Assembly (NCBI RefSeq): GCF_036320965.1
Contig: NC_092249.1
Location: 11,171,447 to 11,235,446 of the forward strand
From: Panulirus ornatus
Lineage: Eukaryota > Arthropoda > Malacostraca > Decapoda > Palinuridae
Direction of reading: 5' to 3'
Length of the DNA stretch: 64,000 nucleotides
Shown here: one piece after another, positions 43,713 to 56,112 of the stretch
How positions within the stretch are numbered: the stretch's first letter is position 1
How the letters are laid out: the number at the start of each line of letters is the position of its first letter
Made by a program: the position numbers and the translations under genes
Notes under the pieces: model-generated
Told to the model about the DNA's origin: nothing
Seen by the model: the letters and a program-made list of their open reading frames with translations, nothing else
The model's database searches: none

Positions 43713-46700
43713 TTGAGAGATGGAGAGGGATGGATGATTAGTGGTGCCTATGCACCTGGTGATGAGAAGAAACATCATAAGAGGCAAATGCTTTGGGAGC
43801 AGCTGAGTGAATGTGTCAGCAGCTTTGATGAGCAAGAACAGGTTTTAGTAATGGGTGATTTACATGCGAAGGTGAGTAAAGTGGCACTTCAGGATATAAT
43901 TGGTGTACATGGGGTGTTCAGTGTTATAAAAGAAAGTGGTGAAGAGCTTGTGGATTTGTGTGCTGAAAAAAGACTGGTGATTGGGAATACCTGGTTTAAA
44001 AATAGACATATATATAAGTATACGTATGTGAGTAGGAGAGATGGTCAGAGGGCATTACTGGATCACGTGTCAACTGACGTGTGTAAAAGAGAGACTTTTG
44101 GATGTTAATGTGCTGAGAGGAGCAGCTGGAGGGATGTCTGACTGTTATCTTCTGGAGGCAAAGGTGAAGATTTGTAGAGGTTTACAAAAAAGAAGAGAGA
44201 ATGTTGGGGAGAAGAGAGTGGTGAAAGTAAGTGAGCTTGGAAGGGAGACTTATATATGGAAGTACCAGAAGAGACTATGTGTACAATGGCAAAAGGTGAG
44301 AACAAATGATGTGGGGAGAGTGGGTGAGGAATGGGACGCATTTAGGGAGGCAATAATGGCTTGTGCAAAAGATGCATATGGCATTAGAAAGGTGGGAGGT
44401 GGGCAGATTAGAAAGGGTAGTGAGTGGTGGGATGAAGAAATAAAGTTGTTAGTGAATGAGAAAAGAGAAGCATTTGGGCGATACTTACAAGGAAGGAGTG
44501 CAAATGACTGGGAGATGTATAAAAAAAAAAGTGGCGGGAGGTCAGGAGAAAGGTGCAAGAGTTGAAAATGAGGGCAAATCAGAGTTGGGGTGAGAAAGTA
44601 TCATTAAACTCTAGGGAGAATAAAAAGATGTCCTGGAGGGAGTTAAAGAGTGTGCGCTATACAAGAGAACAAATGGGAACATAGGTGATGGGGTAAGTAG
44701 GGAAGTAATAACAGGTAGTGTTGAAGTGAGAATGAGATGGAGAGAGTATTTTGAAGGCTTGTTGAATGTGTTTGATTACAGAGTGGCAGATATAGGGTGT
44801 TTTGGTCGAGGTGGTGTGCGAAGTGAGAGGGTCAGGGAGAATGGTTTGGTTAAGAGAGAAGAGGTAGTGAAAGTTTTGTGGAAGATGAAATCTGGCAAGG
44901 CGGCAGGTTTAGATGGTACTGCAGTAGAATCTATTAAAAAAGGGGCGACAGCGTTGTTGATTTGTTGGTAAGGATATTGAAAGTAAGTATGGACCATGGT
45001 GAAGTGCCTGAGGATTAGAGGAATGCATGAACAGTGCCACTGTACAAAGGCAAAGGGTATAAGGTGAGTGTTCAAACTGTAAAGGCATAAATTTGTTGGG
45101 TATTCCTGGGAAATTATATGACATGGTAATCATTGAGAGGGTAAAGGTATGTACAGAGCATCAGGTTGGGGAGGAGCAGTGTAGTTTCAGAAGTGGTAGA
45201 GGATATGTGGATCAGGTGTTTGCTTTGAAAAATGTATGAGAAATACTTACAAAAACAGATGGATCTGTATGTAGCATTTATGTATCTGAAGAAGGAATAT
45301 GATAGGGTTGATAGACATGATTTGTGGAGGTTTTAAGAGTATATGGTATGGGTTGGAGGTAAGTTGTTAGAAACAGTGAAAAGTTTTTACCAAGGATGTC
45401 AGGCATGTGTACGAGTGGGAAGAGAGGAGAGTGACTGGTTCCCAGTGAATATAGGTCTGTGGCAGGAGTGTGTCATGTCCCCATGGTTGGTTGATATATT
45501 TATGGATGGGGTGGTTTTGAAGAGAGGGGTGAGTATGCAGTCTGTCAGGGATCAGAAGGCCTGGGAAGTGAGTCACTTGTTTTCGCTGATGATACAGCTC
45601 TCGTGACTGATTCGAGAGAGAAACTGCAGAAGTTGGTGGCTGAGTTTGGAAAAGTGTATGAAAGGAGAAAGTTGAGAGTAAATGTGAATAAGAGCAAGGT
45701 TATTAGGCTCAGTAGGGTTGAGGGCCAATTTAATTGGGATGTAAGTTTGAATGGATTGAATTGGAGAAAGTGATGTGTTTTAGATATCTGGGAGTGGAGT
45801 AAGCAGCGAATGGAACCATGGAAACAGAAGTGAGTCACAGGGTGGGGGAGGGAGTGATGAAGAATGTGTGGAAAGAGAGAATGCTATCTCGGAGAGCAAA
45901 AATAGGTATGTTTGAAACAATAGTGGTTTTGGAAAATTTTGGAAAGAGGGGTGAGTATGCAGTCTGTTGGGATCAGAAGGCCTGGGAAGTGAGTCTGATG
46001 ATACAGCTCTAGTGACTGATTCGAGTGAGAAACTGCAGAAGTTGGTGGCTGAGTTTGGAAAAGCGTATGAAAGGAGAAAGTTGAGAGTAAATGTGAATAA
46101 GAGTAAGGTTATTAGGTTCAGTAGGGTTGAGGGACAAGTTAATTGGAATGTAAGGTTGAATTGATTGAATTGGAGAAAGTGATGCGTTTTAGATATCTGG
46201 GAGAGGAGTAAGCAGCAAATGGAACCAAGGAAGCAGAAAAGAGTCACAGGGTGGGGGAGGGGAGGAAGGTTCTGGGAGTGATGAAGAATGTGTAGAAGGA
46301 GAGAACGTTATAGCGGAGAGCAAAAATAAGTATGTTTCAAAGAAAAGTGGTTCTAACAATGTTATGTGCTTGCAAGGTATGGGCTATAGATAGGGTTGTA
46401 GGGAGGAGGGTGGATGTGTTGGAAATGAAATGTTTGAGAAAAATATGTGGTGTGAGGGGGTTTGATCGAGTAAGTAATGAAACGGAAACAGAGATGGGTG
46501 GAAATAAAAAAAAGTGTGGTTGCCAGAGCAGAAGAGGGTGTTTGAAATGGTTTGGACATATGGAGAGAATGAGTGAGGAAAGATTGACAAAGGGGATATA
46601 TGAGTTAGAGGTGGGAACAAGGATAAGTGGGAGACCAAATTGGAGGTGGAAGGATGGAATGAAAAGATTTTGAGCAATTTGGGCCTAAACATACAGGAGG

Positions 46701-47225
46701 GTGTGAGGCATGCAAGGAATAGTGAACTGAAAAGATGTAGGATACCAGGGTCAACATGCCATCAATGGACTGAAACAGGGCATATAAAATGTCTGGGGGA
46801 TCATGGAAAGGTCTGTGGGCCCTGGATTTGGATAGGGAGCTATGGATTTGGTGCATTAAACATGACAGCTAAATATGAGTGTGAATGAATGTGGCCTTTT
46901 TATGTTTTCCTGGTGCTTCTTCATTGAAGCAGAGGGTGGCGATGCTGTTTCCTGTGGGACGGGGTAGCACCAGGAATGGATAAAGGCAAGCAAGTATGAA
47001 TATGTATTTATGTATGTATGTATGTATGTATGTATGTATGTATGTAGTAGCTGCGTATGTGTACGTATACGTATGTATATGTTGATATTTATAAGTATGT
47101 ATATGTGCGTATGTGGGCATTTATGTAAATATATGTAAATATGAGTGGATGGACCATTCTTCATCTGTTTCCTGGTGCCACCTCGCTGATGCAGAAAACC
47201 GATTTTGTATAATAAAATAAAATAA
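43713..47225 (+). mobile_element. Family A LINE, old subfamily, 5'-truncated, internal duplication
   Basis: Begins at ISGAYAPG in the nuclease, with frames 43713-44108, 44041-44565, 44726-44971 and 45343-45606, then the RT/C-terminal part with many indels. About 415 bases are duplicated in tandem (45515-45930 and 45937-46345). The long 3' UTR has a (GTAT)n expansion at 47002-47045 and a degenerate tail. It is the most diverged long copy in the window. Confidence 0.85.
45515..46345 (+). repeat. Tandem duplication inside LINE
   Basis: Two units start at aaagaggggtgagtatgcag (45520ish and 45943) and both run through ctgatgatacagctct, gtaaatgtgaataagag and ttttagatatctggga to tatgtttcaaa/tatgtttgaaa. 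The units differ at several sites, so the duplication is not recent. Confidence 0.75.
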
Positions 47226-47251
47226 TATATTTTCTTTATTATCTAAATAGG

Positions 47252-47627
47252 ATTATACTTAAATGCTGTTTCTCACATCAGCAAGGTGGTGCAAGGAAAC
47301 AGACAAAGAATGGCCCCGCTACTCAAATACACAATATCATTATTACATTATTATACTTAATCGCTGTCTCCTGTGTTACCAAGGCACTGCAAAGAAACAG
47401 GCAAAAGAATGGCCCAACAAACCCACATACACATGTTTATACATAAACGCCCACACATGTACATATACATACCTATACATATCAACGTATATATACATAT
47501 ACATACACAGTCATATACATATACACATCATTCATTATACTTTGTTGCTGTATCCTGCATGAGCGAGGTAGCGCAAACAAACAAATGAAACAATGGACCA
47601 ACCCACCCACATACACACACACATATA
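47252..47627 (-). mobile_element. Three stacked LINE 3'-tail fragments
   Basis: Three successive minus-strand tails begin near 47252, 47351 and 47535, each with the ctgt.tcc/agcgaggta hairpin region and aaacagac.aaagaatgg. The second continues about 180 bases into the 3' UTR. They are either very short 5'-truncated insertions or duplicated pieces. Confidence 0.7.
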
Positions 47628-47630
47628 TAT

Positions 47631-47735
47631 CTTTTTTTTCAAACTATTTGCCATTTCCCACGTTAGCGAGGTAGCGTTAAGAAGAGAGGGCTGGGCCTTT
47701 GAGGGAATATCCTCACCTGGCCCCCCTCTGTTCAA

Positions 47736-47779
<44 letters not shown>

Positions 47780-47874
47780 AGGGGAGGATTTCCAGCCCCC
47801 CGCTCCCTCCCCTTTTAGTCGCCTTCTACTACACGCAGGAAATACGTGGGAAGTATTCTTTCTCCCCTATCCCC

Positions 47875-47879
<5 letters not shown>
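47631..47879 (-). mobile_element. Family B element, full length with long A tract
   Basis: Same order as the reference B at 24316: hairpin tail, middle, a 35-base A run at 47742-47776 (T run in sense) and the LINE-like head ending ccccagggat. Confidence 0.88.
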
Positions 47880-47951
<72 letters not shown>

Positions 47952-47957
47952 TTTTTT
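47880..47957. repeat. (TA)n then T run
   Basis: A TA tract of about 53 bases followed by about 25 T, the tail of the next LINE. Confidence 0.95.
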
Positions 47958-50020
47958 TTATACTTTGTCGCTGTCTCCCGCGTTTGCGAGGTAGCGCAAG
48001 GAAACAGACGAAAGAAATGGCCCAACCCCCCCCCAATACACATGTACATACACATGTCCACACACGTGTATACATACCTACACAGCTTTCCATGGTCCAC
48101 CCAAGACGCCTCACATGCCTTGATTCACTCCACTGACAGCACGTCAACCCCTGTATACCACATCGCTCCAATTCACTCTATTCCTTGCCCTCCTTACACC
48201 CTCCTGCATGTTCAGGCCCCGATCACACAAAATCTTTTTCACTCCATCTTTCCACCTCCAATTTGGTCTCCCTCTTCTCCTCGTTCCCTTCACCTCCGAC
48301 ACATATATCCTCTTGGTCAATCTTTCCTCACTCATTCTCTCCATGTGCCCAAACCATTTCAAAACACCCTCTTCTGCTCTCTCAACCACGCTCTTTTTAT
48401 TTCCACACATCTCTCTTACCCTTACGTTACTTACTCGATCAAACCACCTCACACCACACATTGTCCTCAAACATCTCATTTCCAGCACATCCATCCTCCT
48501 GCGCACAACTCTATCCATAGCCCACGCCTCGCAACCATACAACATTGTTGGAACCACTATTCCTTCAAACATACCCATTTTTGCTTTCCGAGATAATGTT
48601 CTCGACCTCCACACATTTTTCAAGGCTCCCAAAATTTTCGCCCCCTCCCCCACCCTATGATCCACTTCCGCTTCCATGGTTCCATCCGCTGACAGATCCA
48701 CTCCCAGATATCTAAAACACTTCACTTCCTCCAGTTTTTCTCCATTCAAACTTACCTCCCAATTGACTTGACCCTCAACCCTACTGTACCTAATAACCTT
48801 GCTCTTATTCACATTTACTCTTAACTTTCTTCTTTCACACACTTTACCAAACTCAGTCACCAGCTTCTGCAGTTTCTCACATGAATCAGCCACCAGCGCT
48901 GTATCATCAGCGAACAACAACTGACTCACTTCCCAGGCTCTCTCATCCCCAACAGACTTCATACTTGCCCCTCTTTCCAGGACTCTTGCATTCACCTCCC
49001 TAACAACCCCATCCATAAACAAATTAAACAACCATGGAGACATCACACACCCCTGCCGCAAACCTACATTCACTGAGAACCAATCACTTTCCTCTCTTCC
49101 TACACGTACACATGCCTTACATCCTCGATAAAAACTTTTCACTGCTTCTAACAACTTGCCTCCCACACCATATATTCTTAATACCTTCCACAGAGCATCT
49201 CTATCAACTCTATCATATGCCTTCTCCAGATCCATAAATGCTACATACAAATCCATTTGCTTTTCTAAGTATTTCTCACATACATTCTTCAAAGCAAACA
49301 CCTGATCCACACATCCTCTACCACTTCTGAAACCGCACTGCTCTTCCCCAATCTGATGCTCTGTACATGCCTTCACCCTCTCAATCAATACCCTCCCATA
49401 TAATTTACCAGGAATACTCAACAAACTTATACCTCTGTAATTTGAGCACTCAGTCTTATCCCCTTTGCCTTTGTACAATGGCACTATGCACGCATTCCGC
49501 CAATCCTCAGGCACCTCACCATGAGTCATACATACATTAAATAACCTTACCAACCAGTCAACAATACAGTCACCCCCTTTTTTAATAAATTCCACTGCAA
49601 TACCATCCAAACCTGCTGCCTTGCCGGCTTTCATCTTCCGCAAAGCTTTTACTACCTCTTCTCTGTTTACCAAATCATTTTCCCTAACCCTCTCACTTTG
49701 CACACCACCTCGACCAAAACACCCTATATCTGCCACTCTGTCATCAGACACATTCAACAAACCTTCAAAATACTCATTCCATCTCCTTCTCACATCATCA
49801 CTACTTGTTATCACCTCCCCATTTATGCCCTTCACTGAAGTTCCCATTTGCTCCCTTGTCTTACGCACCCTATTTACCTCCTTCCAGAACATCTTTTTAT
49901 TCTCCCTAAAATTTACTGATAGTCTCTCACCCCAACTCTCATTTGCCCTTTTTTTCACCTCTTGCACCTTTCTCTTGACCTCCTGTCTCTTTCTTTTATA
50001 CTTCTCCCACTCAATTGCAT
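47958..50020 (-). mobile_element. Family A LINE, young, 5'-truncated at AIEW
   Basis: Hairpin tail, short 3' UTR, then an uninterrupted frame from the stop at about 48144 to the truncation at 50020 (about 620 LINE residues, from AIEWEKYKRKRQ). Motif A, GLRQGCVMSPW, FADD and RGRPNWRW are intact. The break point joins a TA/ttgca repeat and equals that of the copy at 58684. Confidence 0.93.
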
Positions 50021-50061
50021 ATATATTGCATATATATTGCATATATATATATATATATATA
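50021..50061. repeat. tatattgca repeats and (TA)n
   Basis: Three near-identical attgcatatat units grade into TA repeats. Confidence 0.85.
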
Positions 50062-50293
50062 TTTTTTTTTTTCCAAACTATTCGCCATTTTCCGCGTTAG
50101 CGAGGTAGCGTTAAGAACAGAGAACTGGGCCACTGAGGGAATATCCTCACCTGGCCCCCTTCTCTGTTCCTTCTTTTGGAAAATTAAAAAAAAATGAGAG
50201 GGGAGGATTTCCAGCCCCCAGCTCCCTCCCCTTTTAGTCGCCTTCTACGACACGCAGGGAATATGTGGGAAGTATTCTTTCTCCCCTATCCCC

Positions 50294-50299
<6 letters not shown>
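50062..50299 (-). mobile_element. Family B element, full length
   Basis: All parts are present: hairpin (cgccattttccgcgttagcgaggtag), middle, short A run, head ending ccccagggata. TA repeats flank both sides. Confidence 0.88.
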
Positions 50300-50372
<73 letters not shown>

Positions 50373-50429
50373 TATACATACACATACACACGCACACACA
50401 CACACACACACACATACACACATATACAT
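50300..50429. repeat. (TA)n/(CA)n microsatellite
   Basis: TA repeats pass into cacacaca and catacaca repeats. Confidence 0.95.
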
Positions 50430-50547
50430 GTGAAAAAAGTAAGAAACAATTTAGAAAACTGAAACTTCCAGCTCGAAATGAAATGAGAAAACGAATGTCA
50501 CACAATGGCCCAACCTCTGGCTATGGAAAAGGGAAATGCATAATATA
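50430..50547 (+). repeat. Repeat family C, partial
   Basis: First ~115 bases of C (gtaagaaacaatttagaaaac to ctatggaaaagggaaatgc), cut by the LINE that follows. Confidence 0.85.
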
Positions 50548-50551
50548 ATAT

Positions 50552-52306
50552 ATGGTGTGCAAAGTGAGAGGGTTAGGGAAAATGATTTGGTAAACAGAGA
50601 AGAGGTAGTGAAAGCTTTGCGGAAGATGAAAGCCGCCAAGGCAGCAGGTTTGGATGGTATTGCAGTGGAATTTATTAAAAAAGGGGGTGACTGTATTGTT
50701 GACTGGTTGGTAAGGTTATTTAATGTATGTATGACTCATGGTGAGGTGCCTGAGGATTGGCAGAATGCGTGCATAGTGCCATTGTACAAAGGCAAAGGGG
50801 ATAAGAGTGAGTGCTCAAATTACAGAGGTATAAGTTTGTTGAGTATTCCTGGTAAATTATATGGGAGGGTATTGATTGAGAGGGTGAAGGCATGTACAGA
50901 GCATCAGATTGGGGAAGAGCAGTGTGGTTTCAGAAGTGGTAGAGGATGTGTGGATCAGGTGTTTGCTTTGAAGAATGTATGTGAGAAATACTTAGAAAAG
51001 CAAATGGATTTGTATGTAGCATTTATGGATCTGGAGAAGGCATATGATAGAGTTGATAGAGATGCTCTGTGGAAGGTATTAAGAATATATGGTGTGGGAG
51101 GAAAGTTGTTAGAAGCAGTGAAAAGTTTTTATCGAGGATGTAAGGCATGTGTACGTGTAGGAAGAGAGGAAAGTGATTGGTTCTCAGTGAATGTAGGTTT
51201 GCGGCAGGGGTGTGTGATGTCTCCATGGTTGTTTAATTTGTTTATGGATGGGGTTGTTAGGGAGGTAAATGCAAGAGTTTTGGAAAGAGGGGCAAGTATG
51301 AAGTCTGTTGGGGATGAGAGAGCTTGGGAAGTGAGTCAGTTGTTGTTCGCTGATGATACAGCGCTGGTGGCTGATTCATGTGAGAAACTGCAGAAGCTGG
51401 TGACAGAGTTTGGTAAAGTGTGTGGAAGAAGAAAGTTAAGAGTAAATGTGAATAAGAGCAAGGTTATTAGGTACAGTAGGGTTGAGGGTCAAGTCAATTG
51501 GGAGGTGAGTTTGAATGGAGAAAAACTGGAGGAAGTGAAGTGTTTTAGATATCTGGGAGTGGATCTGGCAGCGGATGGAACCATGGAAGCGGAAGTGGAT
51601 CATAGGGTGGGGGAGGGGGCGAAAATTCTGGGGGCCTTGAAGAATGTGTGGAAGTCGAGAACATTATCTCGGAAAGCAAAAATGGGTATGTTTGAAGGAA
51701 TAGTGGTTCCAACAATGTTGTATGGTTGCGAGGCGTGGGCTATGGATAGAGTTGTGCGCAGGAGGATGGATGTGCTGGAAATGAGATGTTTGAGGACAAT
51801 GTGTGGTGTGAGGTGGTTTGATCGAGTGAGTAACGTAAGGGTAAGAGAGATGTGTGGAAATAAAAAGAGCGTGGTTGAGAGAGCAGAAGAGGGTGTTTTG
51901 AAGTCGTTTGGGCACATGGAGAGAATGAGTGAGGAAAGATTGACCAAGAGGATATATGTGTCGGAGGTGGAGGGAACGAGGAGAAGAGGGAGACCAAATT
52001 GGAGGTGGAAAGATGGAGTGAAAAAGATTTTGTGTGATCGGGGCCTGAACATGCAGGAGGGTGAAAGGAGGGCAAGGAATAGAGTGAATTGGAGCGATTT
52101 GGTATACCGGGGTTGACGTGCTGTCAGTGGATTGAATCAAGGCATGTGAAGCGTCTGGGGTAAACCATGGAAAGCTGTGTAGGTATGTATATTTGCGTGT
52201 GTGGACGTATGTATATACATGTGTATGGGGGGGGGTTGGGCCATTTCTTTCGTCTGTTTCCTTGCGCTACCTCGCAAACGCGGGAGACAGCGACAAAGTA
52301 TAATAA

Positions 52307-52310
<4 letters not shown>
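50552..52310 (+). mobile_element. Family A LINE, young, 5'-truncated at VQSERV
   Basis: The frame is open from VQSERVRENDLV to the stop at 52114-52116 (about 520 LINE residues) and includes all RT motifs (FMDLEKAYD, GLRQGCVMSPW, FADD) and the C-terminal region, with one change at KSFGH. It ends in the short 3' UTR, the hairpin at 52265-52292 and a tataataaaaaa tail. Confidence 0.93.

Positions 52311-52395
<85 letters not shown>
52311..52395. repeat. (TA)n microsatellite
   Basis: Long uninterrupted TA tract following the LINE tail. Confidence 0.95.
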
Positions 52396-52397
<2 letters not shown>

Positions 52398-52528
52398 TTT
52401 CTTTTCTTTTAAACTATTCGCCATTTCCCGCGTTAGCGAGGTAGCATTAAGAACAGAGGACTCGGCCTTTGAGGGAATACCCTCACCTGGCCCAATTCTC
52501 TGTTCCTTCTTTTGGAAAAAAAAAAGAA

Positions 52529-52537
<9 letters not shown>
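52396..52537 (-). mobile_element. Family B element, 5'-truncated
   Basis: Hairpin tail and middle only; the head is missing and an A-rich stretch and a TA tract (52538-52571) follow. Confidence 0.82.
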
Positions 52538-52571
<34 letters not shown>

Positions 52572-52575
<4 letters not shown>

Positions 52576-52653
52576 CATGTTCAAACGCACATGTACATAA
52601 CTACACATTTCAACGTATACATATATATACAAACAGAGACATATTTATATTTA
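52572..52653 (-). mobile_element. LINE 3'-UTR fragment
   Basis: Matches the cacatttcaacgtatac and acaaacagagacata part of the long 3' UTR, just ahead of the tail of another copy. Confidence 0.55.
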
Positions 52654-55600
52654 TTATACTTTGTCACTGTCTCCCGCGTTACCAAGGCAGCGCAAGGAAA
52701 TAGACAAAAGAATGGCCCAACCCACCCACATACACATGTATATACATACACGTCCACAAACACACATATACATAAATATACATCTCAACGTATACATATA
52801 TATACAAACACAGACATATAGATATATACACGTACATATTTCATACTGTCTGCCTTTATTCATTCCCATCGCCACCCTGCCGCAAATGAAATGACAACAC
52901 CCTCCCACTGCATGTGTGCAAGGTAGCTTTAGGAAAAGACAAAAAAGGCCACATTCATTCACACTCAATCTCTAGTTGTCATGTATAATGCACTGAAATC
53001 ACAGCTCCATTTCCACACCAAGCCCCACAAAACTTTCTATGGTTTACCCCAGACTCTTCACGTGCCCTGGTTCAATCCATTGCCAGCACGTCAACCCCGG
53101 TAAACCACATCGTTCCAATTCACTCTATTCCTTGCAAGCCTTTCACCCTCCTGCATGTTCAGGCTCCAATCAGTCAAAATCTTTTTCACTCCATCCTTCC
53201 ACCTCCAATTTGGTCTCCAAATTCACCTCGTTCACTCCACCTCTGACACATGTATCCTCTCTGTCAATCTTTCCTCACTCATTCTCTCCAGGTGACCAAA
53301 CCATTTCAAAACACCCTTTTCTGCTCTCTCAATCACATTCCTTTTATTACCACACATCTCTCTTACCCTATTATTACTTACTCGATCAAACCACCTCACA
53401 CCACATATTGTCCTCAAAAATCTCATTTCCAGCACATCCACCCTCCTCCGCACAACTCTATCCATAGCCCACGCCTCGCAAGCATATAACATTATTGGAA
53501 CCACTATTCCTTCAAACACACCCCATTTTTCCTTTCCAAGATAACGTTCTCGATTTCCAAACATTCTTCAACGCTCCCAGAACTTTTGCCCCCTCCCCCA
53601 CCCAATGATTCACTTCCACTTCCATGGTTCCATCTGTTGCCAAATTCACTCCCAGATATCTAAAACACTTCATTTCCTCAAGTTTTTCTCCATTCAAACT
53701 TACCTCTCAATTCACTTGTCCCTCAACCCTACTGTACCTAATAACCTTGCTCTTATTCACATTTACTCTTAACTTTCTTCTTTCACACACTTTATCAAAC
53801 TCAGTCACCACCTTCTGCAGTTTCTCATCCGAATCAGCCAACAGCGCTATATCATCAGCGAACAACAAGTGACTCACTTCCCAAAGTCTCTCATCCATAA
53901 CAGACTGCATACTTGCCCCTCTTTCCAAAACTCTTGCATTCACCTTCCAAACAACACCATCCGTAAACAAATTAAACATCCATGGAGACAACGCACACCC
54001 CTACCGCAAACCAACATTCATTGAGAACTAATCACTTTCCTCTCTTCCTACATGTACACATGCCTTGCATCCTCGATAAAAATTTTTCACTGTTTGTAAC
54101 AACTTACCTCCCACACCATATATTCTTAATACCTTCCACAGAGCATCTCTATCAACGCAATCATATGCCTTCCCCAGATCCATAAATGCTACATACAAAT
54201 CTAAGTATTTCTAAGTATTTCTCACATACATTCTTCAAAGCAAACACCTGATCCACACATCCTCTACCACTTCTGAAACCACACTGCTCTTCCCCAATCT
54301 GATGCTCTGTACATGCCTTCACCCTCTCAATCAATACCCTCCCATATAATTTACCAGGAATACTCAACAAACTTGTACCTCTGTAATTTGAGCACTCACT
54401 TTTATTCCCTTTGCCTTTGTACAATGGCACTATGCAAGCATTCTGCCAATACTGTCTTTTAATAAAGTCCACTGCAATACCATCTAAACCCGCTGCCTTG
54501 CCAGCTTTCATCTTCTGCAAACCTTTTACTACCTCTTCTCTGTTTACCAAATCATTCTCCCTAACCCTCTCACTTTGCACATGACCTCGACAAAACATCC
54601 TATATCTGCCACTCCATCATCAAACACATTCAACAAACCTTCAAAAGAATCACTCCATCTCCTTCTCACATCACCACTAATTGTTATTACCTCCCCATTA
54701 GCCCCCTTCACTGATGTTTCCCTTATCTTACACACTATATTTACCTCCTTCCAAAACATCTTTTATTCACCATAAAATTTAATGATACTCTCTCACCTCA
54801 ACTCTCATTTCCTTCTTTTTCACGTCTTGCACCTTTCTCTTGACCTCCTGCCTCTTTCTTTTATACATCTCCCACTCATTTGAATTACTTCTCTGCAAAA
54901 ATCATCCAAATGCCTCTCTCTTCTCTTTCACTAATAATCTTACTTCTTCATCCCACCACTCCCTACCCTTTCTAATCTGCCAACCTCCCACGCTTCTCAT
55001 GCCACAAGCATATTTTGCACAAGCCATCACTGCTTCCCTAAATACATCCCATTCCTCCCCAACTCCACTTCCCTCCTTTGTTCTCACCTTTTTCCATTCT
55101 GTACTCAGTCTCTCCTGGTACTTCCTCACACAAGTCTCCTTCCCAGGCTCACTCACTCTCAACACTCGCTTCACCCCAATATTCTTTCTTCTTTTCTGAA
55201 AACCTCTACAAATCTTCACCTTCGCCTCCAAAAGCTAATGATCGGACATCCCTACAGTTGCACCTCCCAGCATATCAACATCCAAAAGTCTCTCTTCTGT
55301 GTGCCTATCAATTAACACGTATTCCATAACGCTCTCTGGCCATCCCTCCTACTTGCATACATATACTTATGTATATCCCTCTTTTCAAACCAGGTATTCC
55401 CAATCACCAGTCATTTCTCAACACAAATCTACAATCTCTTCACCATTTCCATTTACAACACTGAACACCCCATGTATACCAATTATTCCCTCAACTGCCA
55501 CTTTACTCACCTTTGCATTCAAATCACCCATCAATATAACCCCCTCTTGTGCATTAAAACTACTAACACACTCACTTAGCTGCTCCCAAAACTTGCCTCT

Positions 55601-56112
55601 CATGATGTCTCTTCTCATGCCCAGGTGCATATGCACCATCTCTCTCCATCCACTTTCAGTTTTACCCATATCATTTTAGAGTTTACTTTCTTACACTCTA
55701 TCACATACTCCCACCACTCCTGTTTCAGGAGTAGTGCTACTCCTTCCTTTGCTCTTGTCCTCTCACTAACCCCTGACTTTACTCCCAAGACATTCCCAAA
55801 CCACTCTTTCCCTTTACCCTTGAGCTTTGTTTCACTCAGAGCCATAACATCCAGGTTCCTTTCCTCAAACATACTACGTATCTCTCCTTTTTTCTCATCT
55901 TGGTTACATCCACACACATTTAGACACGCCAATCTGAGCTTTCGAGGAAGATGAGCACTCCCCGCATGACCATTCTTCTGTTTCCCCATTTAGAAAGTTA
56001 AAATACAAGGAGGGAATGGTTTCTAACCCACCCGCTCCCATCCCCTTTCGTCGCCTTCTACGACACAAGAAGAATGCATAGGAAGTATTCTTTCTCCCCT
56101 ATCCCCAGGGAT
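52654..56112 (-). mobile_element. Family A LINE, old subfamily, full length but broken
   Basis: Spans the hairpin tail (52665 on), long 3' UTR, complete ORF region and 5' UTR with the head ending ccccagggat at 56112, about 3.46 kb. Frames are split by many indels (pieces 53232-53564, 53512-53697, 53707-53991, 54161-54598, 54544-54759, 54902-55231, 55418-55669, 55615-55989). The start reads MGKQKNGHAG. It shows the full layout of the older subfamily. Confidence 0.9.
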
